Shown here: positions 36,583 through 45,050 of the stretch, in pieces
Layout of the letters: each line of letters begins with the position of its first letter
Numbering within the stretch: the first letter of the stretch is position 1
Source of the DNA: JBFXAM01 sp050184295
Lineage (GTDB): Bacteria; Planctomycetota; Phycisphaerae; UBA1845; Fen-1342
Length of the DNA: 64,000 bases
Direction of reading: 5' to 3'
Assembly: GCA_050184295.1 (NCBI GenBank)
Contig: JBFXAM010000004.1
Coordinates: 1-64,000 of the forward strand
Position numbers and translations under genes: made by a program
Notes under the pieces: generated by a model
The model's input: the letters and a program-made list of their open reading frames with translations, nothing else
What the model was told of the DNA's origin: nothing
Databases searched by the model: none

Positions 36583-37520
36583 GAGCGCTCGGTGGGGGGC
36601 GTGGCGCGGCGCGCGTCGGGAGCGTCGGCGTCCGGCGCGTCCGCGCGGCCCGGAAGATCGCTCGCGTCCTCCGCCCACGCCGCGAGGTCGGCGGAGAGAT
36701 TCTGCGGCGCCGCGCGCCGCGCGCGGAGTGCGACGGGATCGTGGACGGCGCGCTGCGTTCGCTGGCGCAGCATCAGCCACGCCGCGATCATCCCGACGAT
36801 CAGCGCCGCGATGACCCAGCCCGGAGTGAAGCCCGGCGAATCGATCGGTGGGGCGCCCGAGGTGATGATCTGCGATACGCCGGGCGCAACCAGCAGCACC
36901 GCCTGGCGGACCTGCCCGGCGCGGGCGTGATACTGACGGTTGAGCAGAAAGTAGCCGGTGACCCGCACGGTCGCCCCGAGCGGCACGTCGTCGCTGGCGC
37001 TCGTGAGCACGACCGTGCACGCGAGCGGCTCCGACGGTCGGCTGAGTTCGAGTTGCCAGAGCGTCCCCAATTCGGGATGCGAGAGCAGTTGCAGCGAGCG
37101 ATTGCGCCCGACAACGCCTTCGATGGTGACCGCGTGTCCGCGATAGTCGCGCGGCCGTTCCAGCAGCTCGCGCCAGTCGGATACGGTCACTGCGGCTCCC
37201 AGGTGTCCCGGCGGCGGATGGCTCCGAACGTGTGCGGCGAGTGCGTAGAACGCGGGATGATCGAAGTCAAAACGCAGGTCTTCGACGGTGGCGAGCAGCG
37301 CGTCAAGCTCGGTGGGTAACTCGCGCACCGGTGCGGGCGCGGATGCCGGCGGGTCGTGCCGCGGATCGCGGGGCGTCGGATGCGCGCCGCGGGTCGCGGC
37401 CGGGTCCGGCGTCGGCGCGGGGCCGGTGGTGATTTGGGCGCTTGCCGCAAGCGCACCGAGCGCCGCGATCGCGGCGGCTGCAAGCCCGCGCGGGGTCAAT
37501 AGTCGCCGTCCTCGTCCCAT
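36579..37520 (-). CDS. Exported membrane-anchored protein with OB-like domain
   Basis: 313 residues. A signal peptide (AAAAIAALGALAASAQ) is followed by a Pro/Thr-rich linker, a domain of about 130 residues with WRELLERPRDYRGHAVTIEG and VRVTGYFLLN, which read like strands of an OB-fold or tRNA_anti-like module, and a membrane helix (GWVIAALIVGMIAAWLML) with a charged cytoplasmic tail. No family is named with confidence. It overlaps the lipoprotein gene upstream by 25 bases and the amidohydrolase downstream by four. Confidence 0.75.
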   Translation of the reverse strand: MGRGRRLLTPRGLAAAAIAALGALAASAQITTGPAPTPDPAATRGAHPTPRDPRHDPPASAPAPVRELPTELDALLATVEDLRFDFDHPAFYALAAHVRSHPPPGHLGAAVTVSDWRELLERPRDYRGHAVTIEGVVGRNRSLQLLSHPELGTLWQLELSRPSEPLACTVVLTSASDDVPLGATVRVTGYFLLNRQYHARAGQVRQAVLLVAPGVSQIITSGAPPIDSPGFTPGWVIAALIVGMIAAWLMLRQRTQRAVHDPVALRARRAAPQNLSADLAAWAEDASDLPGRADAPDADAPDARRATPPTERS

Positions 37521-38185
37521 GGATAGTCCGGCGCGGGCGGGTCTTCGGGCTCTTCGGGCGGCTGCGGCTCGCCGGCCTTCGGTGGCTGGAGCGAGGCGGG
37601 TGCGGGCAACATGCGCCAGTCGCCGCCTTCATGGATGATGAGCAGCGCGATCTGGCGCTGCGACCCGCGAAGCGCGACCTTGGCCTGTGGATCCAACTCG
37701 ATGCTGGCGACCACGCGGTAGGCCGGTCCCGGAATCTCTCGGAGCTCGACCTCCTCGATCTGCTCAACCACGACGTTGCGCATGGCGTGATAAATCGCCT
37801 GGAACCGCTCCTTGGTCTCCGGCTCGCGCGAGCGACTGGCGAGTCGGCGATAACCCGTGTAGTCACCCGCGAGACAGACCTCGAGGAACTGTTGCACGAA
37901 GCCGGCGATCTCCCGCTGGCTCTCGCGCACCCCGGGCGCAAACGAATACGCCGGCGGCTCCGCTGGCGCGGGGATGAACTGTTGCTCCTGCTGGCTGGCC
38001 GTCGCGTTCGGCGGCGCACCGGTCTGCGCGTTGCGCTTGCACCCGCCAACCGTCGTCAACGCGATCAGCAGGGCGGTTGCCGCGAACCGCGCGCCGCGCG
38101 ACGCCGGCGGATCGCCACACGGCGCCCCCCGGCGAGCACCCGGTAGGGCGCGATTCAACGTGATTGCCCGAAGCGGCGCGGGCAT
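37496..38185 (-). CDS. Lipoprotein, second gene of the envelope operon
   Basis: 229 residues from ATG 38185, four bases after the previous stop. A long basic N-terminus leads to a hydrophobic stretch (ATALLIALTTVGGC) ending in a lipobox. The mature part has a region of about 120 residues (SQREIAGFVQQFLEVCLAGDY, an NTF2-like opening, then strands VVVEQIEEVELREIPG) and an acidic Pro/Glu tail (PPEEPEDPPAPDYPWDEDG). An NTF2-like fold is a possibility only. Confidence 0.75.
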   Translation of the reverse strand: MPAPLRAITLNRALPGARRGAPCGDPPASRGARFAATALLIALTTVGGCKRNAQTGAPPNATASQQEQQFIPAPAEPPAYSFAPGVRESQREIAGFVQQFLEVCLAGDYTGYRRLASRSREPETKERFQAIYHAMRNVVVEQIEEVELREIPGPAYRVVASIELDPQAKVALRGSQRQIALLIIHEGGDWRMLPAPASLQPPKAGEPQPPEEPEDPPAPDYPWDEDGDY

Positions 38186-38189
38186 GGCG

Positions 38190-38876
38190 TTACTCCGCGA
38201 CCGGGCGAACGTCCGGCGTCGCGTCAGCGATTCGGGCGAGCAGATAGGCCTCGAGTAATCCGTCGCGCCCCAGCGGCACCCAGTGCTCGCCACGCGATTG
38301 CGACCGGCGAAGCCCCTCCGTCGTCGGCACGCGGTCGCTGTAGATCGCGAGCGCACCCGACGCGCTCGTGATCTGTCGTTCCGGCGCGCTGTAGCGCTCC
38401 TTGTCGACCTGCACCGTCACGCGGTAGCGCCCCGACCGCACGCCGGGCGCACCAGATCCGTCGCCGGCAGCCGCATCGGCCGCGGCCGCGGATCGAGCGG
38501 CGTCGGACGGCGCGGCGGCCTGGTCGTCCGCGTCGCCCGCGGCGCCGATCGGCGTGAGCTCGATTGCGGCGCGGCGCTGCACGGTATGGAGGCTCGATTC
38601 GAGGACGTTGTATCCGCCTTGCGAATCGACGCGCCAGAATTCGTACCACTGACCGCCGGTGGTCGGGCGTGTGATGATCAGACCTGCGTCGCGGTCGACG
38701 CGTTCGGGCGGCATGTCGCGCTCTCGAAGAAGCGTGAGCGTCGCGTCGATAAACCGCCCATAGTCCGGTACATCGAGGACGATCGAAGTCGGAGTTGTGA
38801 CCGGTGCCGCGGCGTGACAGCCGCCGAGAACCGCGAATGCCGGTAACGTCACAAGAATCAGGCGTACAGTTCGCAT
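38190..38876 (-). CDS. Lipoprotein, first gene of the envelope operon
   Basis: 228 residues from ATG 38876, where MRTVRLILVTLPAFAVLGGC is a complete lipoprotein signal with its lipobox Cys20. The mature part has two regions split by an Ala/Asp-rich linker (about 125-150): DYGRFIDATLTLLRERDMPP with a strand-rich segment, and YRVTVQVDKERYSAPERQ. No family is recognised. There is no ribosome site; a good -35/-10 pair lies so close that the mRNA would start at the ATG. Confidence 0.75.
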   Translation of the reverse strand: MRTVRLILVTLPAFAVLGGCHAAAPVTTPTSIVLDVPDYGRFIDATLTLLRERDMPPERVDRDAGLIITRPTTGGQWYEFWRVDSQGGYNVLESSLHTVQRRAAIELTPIGAAGDADDQAAAPSDAARSAAAADAAAGDGSGAPGVRSGRYRVTVQVDKERYSAPERQITSASGALAIYSDRVPTTEGLRRSQSRGEHWVPLGRDGLLEAYLLARIADATPDVRPVAE

Positions 38877-38884
38877 CGCGAACG

Positions 38885-38912
38885 ATGATAGGTGGCGTGC
38901 GGGGGATTGCAA
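38885..38912 (-). promoter_or_regulatory. Sigma70-type promoter giving a leaderless lipoprotein mRNA
   Basis: On the minus strand TTGCAA (38912-38907), a 16-base spacer and TATCAT (38890-38885, five of six) end eight bases before the ATG at 38876. No Shine-Dalgarno site can fit between. Confidence 0.55.
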
Positions 38913-39036
38913 GCCGGTTCTTCTCGGGCGCGTAACTCGTTTGGGGGCAGGAAGAAAGAAATCGGCGATTTCCGGTGGCCAATCCAGGAACGGATGCAAG
39001 AATGTTGATGGAAGCTGTCGTGTCCCCCTTCACGGT

Positions 39037-39078
39037 CCCGTGTCGCAAGTCACACGACACGGGACTCATTTTTTTTTC
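39037..39078 (+). terminator. Intrinsic terminator on the plus strand, no gene upstream
   Basis: CCCGTGTCG (39037-39045) and CGACACGGG (39055-39063) make a perfect 9-base stem with a nine-base loop; a tract of ten T follows at 39069-39078. This is the only textbook rho-independent terminator I see. Both neighbouring genes are on the minus strand. Confidence 0.65.
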
Positions 39079-39277
39079 TTCGGTCCTTGGCTGGTTCGGT
39101 GATGCGATCGCGAGTTGCGCGCTGCGCATGATCGCGCGCCGGAAACGTCGGGTGCCGCCCGCTTGCCGCGCCCACCATGGTGAGTCGCCGCGCGGCGTTT
39201 CGGCGCGAAACGACGCCGCGGACCGATGGGGCTCCCGCCGATCCGCGGCGTGTGCGTCGTCTCATTCAACCGCATGG

Positions 39278-39303
39278 GCGTTGCAGCCGATCGGCCGCAA
39301 CGC
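39278..39303. terminator. Near-perfect palindrome after the dockerin gene
   Basis: Two 13-base arms with one mismatch (CGTTGCAGCCGA against TCGGCCGCAACG plus an outer G-C pair), nine bases beyond the stop at 39312. As RNA it would be a compact hairpin; without a T-run its terminator role is inferred. Confidence 0.4.
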
Positions 39304-39311
39304 GCCGCAAT

Positions 39312-42134
39312 CTACGGGCAGCCGCTGGTAAGGCAGTTGACGAACGGATCAATGTCGAAGTTGTTCACGAACCCGTCGCCGTTGATGTCGAGCCGGCAGT
39401 AGAACTCGTTCTGATTCGCATTCGTGGCGGCGATGTAACCGTCTGGATCCGCGAGCGCGAGCACAAAGAAGTCAATGTCGAAGTTATTCACCGCGCCGCT
39501 GCCGTTCGCGTCCCCGGTGGGGATTCCGGCGCACGTGAGATTGGCGCGCGCGATCAGCAGGTCGTCGTGGTCGACGACGCCGTCGCAGTTCAGATCGCCG
39601 TCGCCGTAGTTGCCGGCGTTGCCGACGTTGTTCTCGATGACGAGCAGATCGGCCTGATCGACGTCGCCGTCGAGGTCGATATCGCCCAGGCGCGTGCGGA
39701 GGACGTCTTCGACGAGTTCGCGCACGTCGGCACAGTCGACGTCCAGATCGCCGTCCATGTCGCAGCTCAGATCGCGGGCGTACGCCTGGTCGAGATTGCG
39801 CCAGTCCGCGACCGGATTGTTCTGCACATACTCGATGTCGAGCAGGTTGACGATGCCGTCGGCGCCGGTCGGCGCGGCGCCGGGGGTCGGTCCGGCCGGA
39901 TTGCCGAACACGTCGCCGCGCGCGGCGCCGGCGGTATACGCGGCGCCCGTCGCGAGCACGGTGTCGAAGAAGTTGATGTCGCCCGTGCGCGCGAGCCACG
40001 CGTTGTCGACCGCAACGAATCCCGCCTTGCGGTCGAGCTGGCAGACGGCGGCGCTGAGTGCGAGCCCGTCGGCGAAGTAACGGATGTCCTGCGCGTCGAA
40101 GTCCCCGTTTCCGTCAAAGTCCGCGACGACGTGCACGATGAGTCGGTCCACGAGCATGCCGCCCGGGTTCCCGCCCTGAATCGGCTCGAAGTCGAACTCA
40201 TCGCCGGGGACCGCGTTGGTGAACAGGTCGTACGCCTCGATGAGCTTCGGCGTGTCCTGGACGTTGCGGCGGCCGTCGTTGTTCATGTCGCCGGCCACGG
40301 CGTTGCGCGCCGAGAGGCGGCCGCTGCCGATCGTGACCAACGCGCCGCCGGCGTCCTTGTAGCGATACGCGGTCGTGCCGCCGTCGCTGTACGTGCCCGC
40401 CATCGGCGCGCGGCGCGTGGGGACCAGGCCGGCCGGCGCCTGCGCGCTGGGGTTCACGCAGTTGGGCCAGTCGTCGCAATCGCCCCACGGCGGCGGCTCG
40501 ACGCTGCCGCCGGTGCGGTAGATGTTGTTGTTGCGCACGTAGTCCTGAATGTCCTGGTTGAGACTGGCGTTGACAAAACGGTAATCCGTCGGATCGCCGA
40601 CGGGCGGGATGACGTCGACGGCGGCGACCGGCGCGAACTTGGCCGTGAGCACGTCGCCGGGCATGTTGAATTGGAGCGGCGGGAGCGGCACGGTGACCGC
40701 GGCAATGCTCTCCTCGATGTTGCGGACGAAGCGGGCAGCCTGCGTGTTCGTCATGAGCGGACCGATTTCGCGCTGCGGGGCGCGGGGTCCAAAGTCGTGG
40801 GCGCGCGGGTTGCCTCGTGTGACGAGCGTCTGGATGCCCCCGATCTGGTAACCCGTGTTCGGATTGCCGTTGTCGAGGATGGCTTCGAGCGTCGGGCGGA
40901 CGATGGCGCTGCCGTCGATGTTGCCGTCGCCGTCGCCATCGATGTCCTTGATCAGGCCGACCAGCTCGTAGCGGCTCGCGGGGGCGTCCTCGACGGCCCG
41001 GCTCGCGCCGAAGAAGCCGGTGTATCCGACCGCGAGTCGCCGGTTCTGAACCGAACTCTCCATGATGCTCGAGCCGCCGCAGTTGTTGATCTGGTGGCAC
41101 GGTCCGAGGGTGGTGAGCGTGGCGTTGTTGATGCGGCGGCCGACGTTGTCGCCGATGCCGCCGGAGGGGTCGATGCCGAGCGGGTTCATCATGCCGTTGC
41201 GTGTGCCGGAGCCGACGTCGCGCGTCGCAAAGGCGAGGTTTTCGCCATTCGCCATGCGACCGACGACGAAGCCGTGCTGCGCGTCGGTGTAGCGGATCGC
41301 GCCGTTCTTGGATGCGTCGCAATCGGTGTTCAGGTTCGTGCCGCGGTTGGCGATGATGCAGACGGGGCTCCACGCAATGCCGGTGTCGTAGATCGTATTC
41401 GCGTCGGGATTGCCGAAGTTCGTGTTGAGCGAACGGACCGTGCCGCCGGCGCAGGTCGTGGCCAGCGACGAGAGCAGCGCGCTCTCGCCCTGCTGATTGC
41501 ACGCCGGATCGCCGTCCGAGACGATCGCGTTGAAGCCGTAGCCGTCGCTGCCGGGCTTCCGGTTCCACGCGGCATTGGCCGGGTCTCCGCCGCGCGTCGC
41601 CCACACCGACGGCACATCGATGTTTGCGTAATCGATCGTCGTGGGGCAGACCGGCGTGTTGCTCGCGTTCGGAATGCCGTCCGCGTCCGTGTCGTCGGTG
41701 CACGGCGGGCCGCCGGCGGCGCCGCTCGGCACGCCGGTGATCGCGAAGTCGAGCGTGTTGATGATGCCGCGCTCCGACGGAATGACCTCGGGCAGATTGC
41801 CGCAGTTCTGGAAGACGATGAACTCGTCATAGCCCTCGACCGAGCCGACGCTGCGATACTGCGCCAGCCACCACGCGCCGGCGCGGTTCGACGGCGCGAG
41901 CTGGTCGATCGAATCCGGCACACCGTCCGGCGGCACATCGCTGTCGTAGAAGCCAAACAGCCCGTCACCGTCCACGTCGATCCAGTCGTTCGTCGCCGCC
42001 GGTTCACGCAGATAGTCCACAAACAGCGTCGCGCCCGAGCCGTTCACCTGGAACGGCTGCGCGAGGCTGACGCCGCACACCGACGCGATGAACGCGCCCG
42101 CGGTGCAGCGGAGAAAACGCTTCATGCTGTTCAT
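39312..42134 (-). CDS. Large exported protein: PstS-like substrate-binding region plus dockerin-type repeats
   Basis: 940 residues; ATG 42134 with GGAGGG upstream. Signal peptide at 1-26 (FIASVCGVSLAQ). The mature N-terminus reads FQVNGSGATLFVDYLREPA and later DVGSGTRNGMMNPLGID, patterns of PstS-type phosphate-binding proteins (GSGAT opening, SGTR loop), though spread over about 450 residues. The C-terminal 350 residues hold a series of Asp-rich EF-hand-like loops (GDMNNDGRRNVQDT, DFDGNGDFDAQD, GDLNCDGVVDHDDLL) and two closing repeats with VNNFDIDFFV and VNNFDIDPFV. It is probably surface-exposed and calcium-binding; phosphate binding is a guess. The stop lies beside a palindrome. Confidence 0.8.
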   Translation of the reverse strand: MNSMKRFLRCTAGAFIASVCGVSLAQPFQVNGSGATLFVDYLREPAATNDWIDVDGDGLFGFYDSDVPPDGVPDSIDQLAPSNRAGAWWLAQYRSVGSVEGYDEFIVFQNCGNLPEVIPSERGIINTLDFAITGVPSGAAGGPPCTDDTDADGIPNASNTPVCPTTIDYANIDVPSVWATRGGDPANAAWNRKPGSDGYGFNAIVSDGDPACNQQGESALLSSLATTCAGGTVRSLNTNFGNPDANTIYDTGIAWSPVCIIANRGTNLNTDCDASKNGAIRYTDAQHGFVVGRMANGENLAFATRDVGSGTRNGMMNPLGIDPSGGIGDNVGRRINNATLTTLGPCHQINNCGGSSIMESSVQNRRLAVGYTGFFGASRAVEDAPASRYELVGLIKDIDGDGDGNIDGSAIVRPTLEAILDNGNPNTGYQIGGIQTLVTRGNPRAHDFGPRAPQREIGPLMTNTQAARFVRNIEESIAAVTVPLPPLQFNMPGDVLTAKFAPVAAVDVIPPVGDPTDYRFVNASLNQDIQDYVRNNNIYRTGGSVEPPPWGDCDDWPNCVNPSAQAPAGLVPTRRAPMAGTYSDGGTTAYRYKDAGGALVTIGSGRLSARNAVAGDMNNDGRRNVQDTPKLIEAYDLFTNAVPGDEFDFEPIQGGNPGGMLVDRLIVHVVADFDGNGDFDAQDIRYFADGLALSAAVCQLDRKAGFVAVDNAWLARTGDINFFDTVLATGAAYTAGAARGDVFGNPAGPTPGAAPTGADGIVNLLDIEYVQNNPVADWRNLDQAYARDLSCDMDGDLDVDCADVRELVEDVLRTRLGDIDLDGDVDQADLLVIENNVGNAGNYGDGDLNCDGVVDHDDLLIARANLTCAGIPTGDANGSGAVNNFDIDFFVLALADPDGYIAATNANQNEFYCRLDINGDGFVNNFDIDPFVNCLTSGCP

Positions 42135-42575
42135 TCGTTCAGGCCCTCCGAAGAATGGAATCCTCTACCCCTGTCGCGATGCTGCTGTCGGGAGCAATGC
42201 CGTTCAATCGAGGTCGACGGCGCGCCGTTCGGCGTGCGCCGCTCTGGTAGGGTTGGTCGTCCTCCTCTCGCGCTGCCGCGCCGCAAGTGGTCCCAGGTGA
42301 TCGGGTATGGTCTCACGCCGCGCTCCACGCACCGGGCGATTCTCATTCAAGCGACTCTCCCCGCTCCGACCGCGCGCACCCGCCACGAGCAGCCGCGGTG
42401 CGGCGTCATCGACTCCGTGTCCTTGCGTTTTTATTCACCGCCGCGCGGCGTGCGTCGCTCGCACGTCCGCGGGCTCGCTCCGTGCCCGCCCGGTGTCTTG
42501 AGCGAAGCTGCGGAGGCGCGGGCCGCGTTCGTCCCTTCCGCGCGAACGCGGCCCGAGACCTTGACCAGACCGGTG
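42135..42575. other. Intergenic region, hairpin only
   Basis: 441 bases between two minus-strand genes. I see no gene here; apart from a hairpin at 42520-42554 just after the prepilin-like gene, and a ribosome site for the next gene, nothing stands out. Confidence 0.6.
42520..42554 (-). terminator. Hairpin after the DUF1559-type gene (terminator-like)
   Basis: GGGCCGCGTTCG (42520-42531) and CGAACGCGGCCC (42543-42554) form a perfect 12-base stem with an 11-base loop, 21 bases beyond the stop at 42576. No T-run follows on the minus strand. Confidence 0.5.
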
Positions 42576-43676
42576 CTACGGATTCGCGAGCACGTCGCCG
42601 TAGCGGTCGAGCACGTCATTGGGTCCGGTGACGCTGTAGTACTTGTCGCCCCAGAGGCGATTCTGCATGGTCTTGAGCACGGTCATGCGGCGGACGCTGC
42701 CGTCGCAGAAGAGAAAGTTCGAGGTGCCGCCGAGCTTGTCGCCGCCGGGGTGGTGACGACCGACCGCGTTGAGCTCGGTACCCGCGGCGCCCTCGATGAG
42801 CCCGCCGGTGTCGTTGATGACGTTGAGCGGGGCGAGGCCGTAGGTGGCGTCGCCCTGCGGCGTGTAGCGGAAGCCCGGGCGGTCTGTGCCGTATTCGTTG
42901 TAGCCGCTGCCGATGTGGAAGAACGGATTCACCGGACGGTGCGACTTGCTCTTCCAGCGGCCGCCCTCGGCGGTGGCGGCGCCCTTCCAGTTGCTGTGAA
43001 ATTCTGCGAGCAGGATCACGTCGGCGGCGCGCTTGATCTCGGACTCGGCGACGAGCCGATTGACGCGCGGTCCGCCCGAGAGTGCCTGGGTGAACTTGTT
43101 TCGCGGCATGACGGCGGCATTGGGAGTGTACGCGACGCGCTTCACCTGGCGGTCCTCGAGCGTGCCGGGCGCCTGGGTGCGCGACTGATCGTCAATCTGG
43201 TCGCTCTCCCAGTCTGACGCCTCCTTGCCCGGATTTGTCCGCGGGTGTCCGCCGTCCTCGAGGCTCGGGCACTGAAACGCACCATCGCCCGCCTGGCCGC
43301 GACCGTAAAGGTAATACGACCAGTTCAGGTAGCCGTGCTCGACGGGCGACGGGGCCTGCTGCGAAACCATGCTCTCCGGCGTCAGCTCGACGACGCCGGT
43401 GGCGGTCCGGGGATAGTAATACGACGGCGGATACCAGCGGTTCTCGGCCAGGTGGCTCGCGATCGCGACGCCGACCTGCTTCTCGTTCGCGCCGCATTTG
43501 GCCACCTGCGCCTGCTGGCGCGCCCGGTGCAGGCTGGGCAGCAGAATCGAGATCAGCACCGCGATGATGGCTACGACGACCAGCAACTCGATCAGCGTGA
43601 ATGCCGTGCGCTGAAACACGTTTGGCAGCGCAACCTCGGTCGGCGATCGCATGAACGGCGGGTGAATCTTGATCAT
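42576..43676 (-). CDS. DUF1559-type prepilin-like protein
   Basis: 366 residues from ATG 43676 with GGAG ten bases upstream. A basic leader of about 25 residues ends in a type IV prepilin-like site, then FTLIELLVVVAIIAVLISIL with the conserved Glu5 and Ala at -1. The body has SRAR-like HRARQQAQVAKCGANEKQVG, common to the family, and ends with FLFCDGSVRRM, the DGSV form of the C-terminal motif. Planctomycetes encode dozens of such proteins; they are cleaved by prepilin peptidase, and their role is unclear. It is transcribed toward the large dockerin gene but is separated from it by a hairpin and 441 bases. Confidence 0.9.
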   Translation of the reverse strand: MIKIHPPFMRSPTEVALPNVFQRTAFTLIELLVVVAIIAVLISILLPSLHRARQQAQVAKCGANEKQVGVAIASHLAENRWYPPSYYYPRTATGVVELTPESMVSQQAPSPVEHGYLNWSYYLYGRGQAGDGAFQCPSLEDGGHPRTNPGKEASDWESDQIDDQSRTQAPGTLEDRQVKRVAYTPNAAVMPRNKFTQALSGGPRVNRLVAESEIKRAADVILLAEFHSNWKGAATAEGGRWKSKSHRPVNPFFHIGSGYNEYGTDRPGFRYTPQGDATYGLAPLNVINDTGGLIEGAAGTELNAVGRHHPGGDKLGGTSNFLFCDGSVRRMTVLKTMQNRLWGDKYYSVTGPNDVLDRYGDVLANP

Positions 43677-43993
43677 CAGCGGTGTCTCCTCGGGGTGGCA
43701 GTAGAACGTCCGATCGTTACGACGAAATGAGGGTCGCGCGAAAATAGACCTTAATCCGCGCGGCGCGAGACGCCGCGACCGGCGCGCGATGCGGTCGGAC
43801 CGGCCAACACCGATGCAGCGACCGCGCCTTCCCACGCCGGCACGCTACTTCGGTTTCGTGAAGACCCGGCCAAACTGATGTGAGGTTGTTGGCAAGGATG
43901 CGCTAAGTATTGCGCCGTGCGCGCGGCCCCGCGCGCACGGTCGCCGCGCGCGAGGATCGGCACTCCGTGGGTGCATTCATCATGCGCGGTGCT
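43677..43993. other. Intergenic region, nothing found
   Basis: 317 bases between two minus-strand genes. It is less GC-rich near 43715-43760 (AAAATAGACC, TTAATCC), where a promoter of the prepilin-like gene may lie, but I cannot fix hexamers. Confidence 0.5.
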
Positions 43994-44941
43994 TCAATCC
44001 GCGCGCGGCGCACCGCCAGAGTCGCGCGCCAGGATCGCGCGCACCGCCGCGATGTGCGCGGGCGTTGTGCCGCAGCAGCCGCCGACGATACCAGCACCGG
44101 CCGCGGCCCAGCCCTGGGCGACGTCGGCATACTCCGTCGGCGCCAGCCCTTGTGCGTAGCTCCAGCCCGGCAGCGGCCGCGCGTTGTGAATGTGTGCGTA
44201 TGCAGCCGCCGCGCATGCCGCACCCGCGGTTGCGGTGCAGCCCGAAGCCGCCTCGGCAAACTGCGGCAAGACCCGATCGATGCCGCGCGGCGGGATGCAG
44301 TTCACGCCGAGCGCCAGCGGACGGAAAGGCGTCACGGCCTCGATCGCGGCGCGGAGCGGTTCGCCGTTCAGCAGCGCGCCCGACTCGCGCGTCACGAACG
44401 AGATCGCGAAGGGTAGACTTGCGGCGGAAGCGGCGGCGGCCGCCGCCCGCGCTTCGCGAACCGTGTTGATGGTCTCGATCCAAAGCCAGTCGGCGCCGGC
44501 GTCGGCGAGCCAGCGCGCCAGTTCGGCGTGCTCGGCGCCAAGCGTCGCTTCGTCCGGCACGTCTTGCGGCGAATAACAGTCAGCCGCCGGACCGACGCTC
44601 GCCGCGACCCAGACGCGGCGATCGTCATCGTCGGCGGCGCGGCGCGCGAGGTCGAGCGCGCGGCGACACAATTCCGGTCCGTCGGCCGGTGCGCCAGCAC
44701 GCCGCAGCGTGCGCGGGTTCGCGCGGAACGTATTCGCGACCACGATATCCGCGCCCGCGGCGACGTACTCGCGATGAATCTGTTCGACTACCTCGGGATG
44801 CGTGCGGAGCGCCGCCGCCGACCACAGCGGCGCGGGGCACGCGACGCCGCGGCGCTCGAGCTCTGTGCCGGTCGCGCCGTCGAGCAGCAAGATGCGGCCC
44901 GCGTCCAGCGTCGTGCGGAGTTCGCCGATCGTGGCGATCAT
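43994..44941 (-). CDS. Homocysteine S-methyltransferase family protein
   Basis: 315 residues. The fold is that of the MetH N-terminal/MmuM/BHMT family: ILLLDGATGTELERRG at the start, ADIVVANTFRANP, and the zinc ligands in LGVNCIPP and GGCCGTTPAHI. It transfers a methyl group from a donor such as S-methylmethionine or betaine to homocysteine; the donor cannot be told. It stands alone and is divergent from pyrC. Confidence 0.87.
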   Translation of the reverse strand: MIATIGELRTTLDAGRILLLDGATGTELERRGVACPAPLWSAAALRTHPEVVEQIHREYVAAGADIVVANTFRANPRTLRRAGAPADGPELCRRALDLARRAADDDDRRVWVAASVGPAADCYSPQDVPDEATLGAEHAELARWLADAGADWLWIETINTVREARAAAAAASAASLPFAISFVTRESGALLNGEPLRAAIEAVTPFRPLALGVNCIPPRGIDRVLPQFAEAASGCTATAGAACAAAAYAHIHNARPLPGWSYAQGLAPTEYADVAQGWAAAGAGIVGGCCGTTPAHIAAVRAILARDSGGAPRAD

Positions 44942-44986
44942 GACGGCTCACGCTGCGGCGCGATGCCGCGGGAGTCTCGGGCCGCC

Positions 44987-44992
44987 TATACT
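44987..44992 (+). promoter_or_regulatory. Possible -10 element for pyrC
   Basis: TATACT (five of six) 58 bases before the pyrC ATG in GC-rich DNA; no convincing -35 hexamer. Confidence 0.3.
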
Positions 44993-45050
44993 ACGCGGCG
45001 CGGCGCCGATGCCGTGCGCGCAGCAGGCCGTATCGCGCGAAGGATATCGC

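Larger units (their letters stand above)
38877..39311. other. Intergenic region with promoter, orphan terminator and palindrome
   Basis: 435 bases without a supported protein gene. From left to right it holds the leftward promoter of the lipoprotein operon, a plus-strand hairpin with T-run at 39037-39078 that has no plus-strand gene before it, and a 26-base palindrome next to the stop of the large dockerin gene. Confidence 0.65.

Noticed and set aside
38975..39331. A 118-residue plus-strand frame over the orphan terminator
   Set aside because: The frame runs through the hairpin and T-run and into the antisense of the dockerin gene; no motif and weak start.
39177..43217. A 1346-residue open frame on the plus strand opposite the dockerin and DUF1559 genes
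   Set aside because: It is an antisense shadow of two genes with signal peptides and family motifs; its own translation is Arg/Val/Ala-biased without motifs or a ribosome site.
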